The notes under the pieces are model-generated. The model had not been told where the DNA came from and searched no databases. It saw only the letters and a list, made by a program, of their open reading frames with translations. From assembly GCA_024641835.1 (NCBI GenBank), contig JAHECH010000352.1:1-5388 (forward strand): a stretch of DNA of 5,388 nucleotides, read 5' to 3'. Made by a program: the position numbers and the translations under genes. The DNA comes from Deltaproteobacteria bacterium (GTDB lineage Bacteria; Desulfobacterota; DSM-4660; Desulfatiglandales; HGW-15). Shown here one piece after another: positions 4,632 through 5,388 of the stretch. How positions within the stretch are numbered: the first letter of the stretch is position 1; each line of letters opens with the position of its first letter.

Positions 4632-5240
4632 ATGATAGGAAATTTGCCCACCGCCATGTTTTGCCTTCTGCTCTTTAGCCTGACGGCTACGGTTCCATAT
4701 ACCTATGCCGCTTCTGCGGAAGGAACCACGAACAGAGAGAGCGTTCAGATCTCTTCCGAAAATTCGGCATCCGTGGAAGCAACCGACTCAATTTCCAACC
4801 TTCTGACAACCTTGGAAGTAGCAGCCGATCCGTGTTATGTTTTTATCAACCCCAAAACTACGTCCCAGTATTTCGGTCCTCTGTTGAAGGGAGAGAAGAT
4901 CAAATGGCTCGACGCAGATGGCGACTGGACCAGAGTCTGGATTCCAAGGCTCAGAATCTCCGGGTGGGTGAAGAATGCTCAGGTCAAGGAAGCCAGTGAG
5001 CCGGACTCCAACCCGGCGAGGGTTCCAGAGAGAGTGCTCAGCAGAGTGAGCGTCATTACGAAGCGGGCCAATATCAGAGAAGACGCCACGAGCCAATCGC
5101 CCGTCATCCTTGTGGCCCACAAGAATGAGGAGTTTTGGTTAGTGAATGAAGAGAAAGGCTGGTATCAGGTATGGCTACCTGTCCAGAAAAGAAAAGGCTG
5201 GATTTTCGGGAGCACTGTTACAAAGCGTTCAGCTGAGTGA
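4632..5240 (+). CDS. Secreted protein with two bacterial SH3-like domains
   Basis: This 202-residue protein has an N-terminal signal peptide: a hydrophobic run (about 8-22) followed by small residues, with likely cleavage near Ala26-Ala29 (TYA-ASA). There is no lipobox Cys, so it should be periplasmic or exported. A Ser/Glu-rich linker (30-58) leads to two repeats of an SH3b-like fold. Domain 1 (about 61-118) has FGPLLKGEKIKWL, GDWTRVWIP and SGWVK. Domain 2 (about 139-198) has RANIREDATSQSPVI, GWYQVWLP and KGWIFGSTV. The R.NIR...S..S.V opening and GW..V...G(W)I ending are typical of SH3_3 domains, which often bind peptidoglycan or tether envelope enzymes. No catalytic domain is attached, so it is probably a binding or scaffold protein. 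ATG 4632 has only a weak purine-rich SD (AGGGCGG). Its last 23 bases overlap a convergent minus-strand frame. Confidence 0.82.
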   Translation: MIGNLPTAMFCLLLFSLTATVPYTYAASAEGTTNRESVQISSENSASVEATDSISNLLTTLEVAADPCYVFINPKTTSQYFGPLLKGEKIKWLDADGDWTRVWIPRLRISGWVKNAQVKEASEPDSNPARVPERVLSRVSVITKRANIREDATSQSPVILVAHKNEEFWLVNEEKGWYQVWLPVQKRKGWIFGSTVTKRSAE

Positions 5241-5388
5241 GGGTTTGCGCTTGGCGGTTATGGGTATGTGATTGGCGAGCGTGCAATTCTAAAGCATCTG
5301 CAATCTCAACGGTCTGGCGTATAATTTCTCTCGCCGTTGCCTTATCGCCAGTCAACAGGCCCTCCTCCGCCCTGACGGCGATGCGGGT
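5218..5388 (-). CDS. C-terminal end of an unidentified minus-strand gene running off the window
   Basis: The minus frame is open from the window edge to a TAA at 5220-5218, giving the last 56 residues of a protein. It begins TRIAVRAEEGLLTGDKATAR and ends RQAQTLTQLNAL. The Ala/Glu/Arg/Gln/Leu-rich, Pro-free composition predicts long helices, and it looks much more like protein than any other frame here; the opposing plus frame is Trp/Cys-rich shadow. The start lies beyond the window. It converges on the SH3-domain gene and overlaps its 3' end by 23 bases, with no terminator hairpin between them. I do not recognise the family. Confidence 0.5.
   Translation of the reverse strand, partial: TRIAVRAEEGLLTGDKATAREIIRQTVEIADALELHARQSHTHNRQAQTLTQLNAL

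Overview
The window looks like ordinary chromosome from an anaerobic bacterium, most plausibly a Desulfobacterota (sulfate-reducing or syntrophic) lineage. This placement is inference from content: a selenocysteine-containing SelD, a compact Hsp20-type chaperone with a Cys-Cys pair, a zinc-ribbon thioredoxin, a single-domain PilZ protein, about 50% G+C by eye, and good Shine-Dalgarno (SD) sequences with TTG and GTG starts. No rRNA, tRNA, CRISPR array, insertion sequence or phage module was seen.

Left part (1-635). The probable last 15 codons of a plus-strand gene end at 49. A near-perfect 37-nt palindrome at 65-101 follows and probably ends transcription from both sides. On the minus strand, 181-417 encodes a 78-residue protein of unknown function with a TTG start, a strong SD and an extended -10 promoter at 536-563.

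selD region (636-2106). The C-terminal half of a rhodanese domain (636-923) survives as a decayed gene: its N-terminal half is missing and the expected catalytic Cys is Ser. It overlaps the start of selD (selenophosphate synthetase). The main result of the window is that selD does not start at the TTG at 992, where a standard ORF search would place it. It starts at GTG 884 and reads through an in-frame TGA at 944-946 as selenocysteine (Sec21), in the position of the catalytic Cys17 of E. coli SelD. A bacterial SECIS-like hairpin with a GGUU loop lies 17 nt after the TGA. Conventional ORF calling loses the catalytic N-terminus. selA, selB and selC are not in the window and are predicted elsewhere in the genome.

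Middle part (2107-3615). A 105-residue Hsp20/alpha-crystallin protein with its own hairpin terminator is followed by a possible 56-residue Cys-containing protein. Thirty bases further on is a thioredoxin-fold protein with two tandem N-terminal zinc ribbons and a CSTC active site. The last two could be one operon.

Right part (3616-5388). A strongly AT-rich segment carries promoter elements, a 14-bp palindrome and an inverted repeat, upstream of a PilZ (c-di-GMP receptor) protein. After a 389-base gap with a promoter and two hairpins comes a secreted protein with two bacterial SH3-like domains. The 3' end of a minus-strand gene overlaps its last 23 bases and runs off the window.

The genes look like separate small transcription units with a shared flavour (redox/selenium handling, proteostasis, c-di-GMP signalling, envelope), not one pathway.
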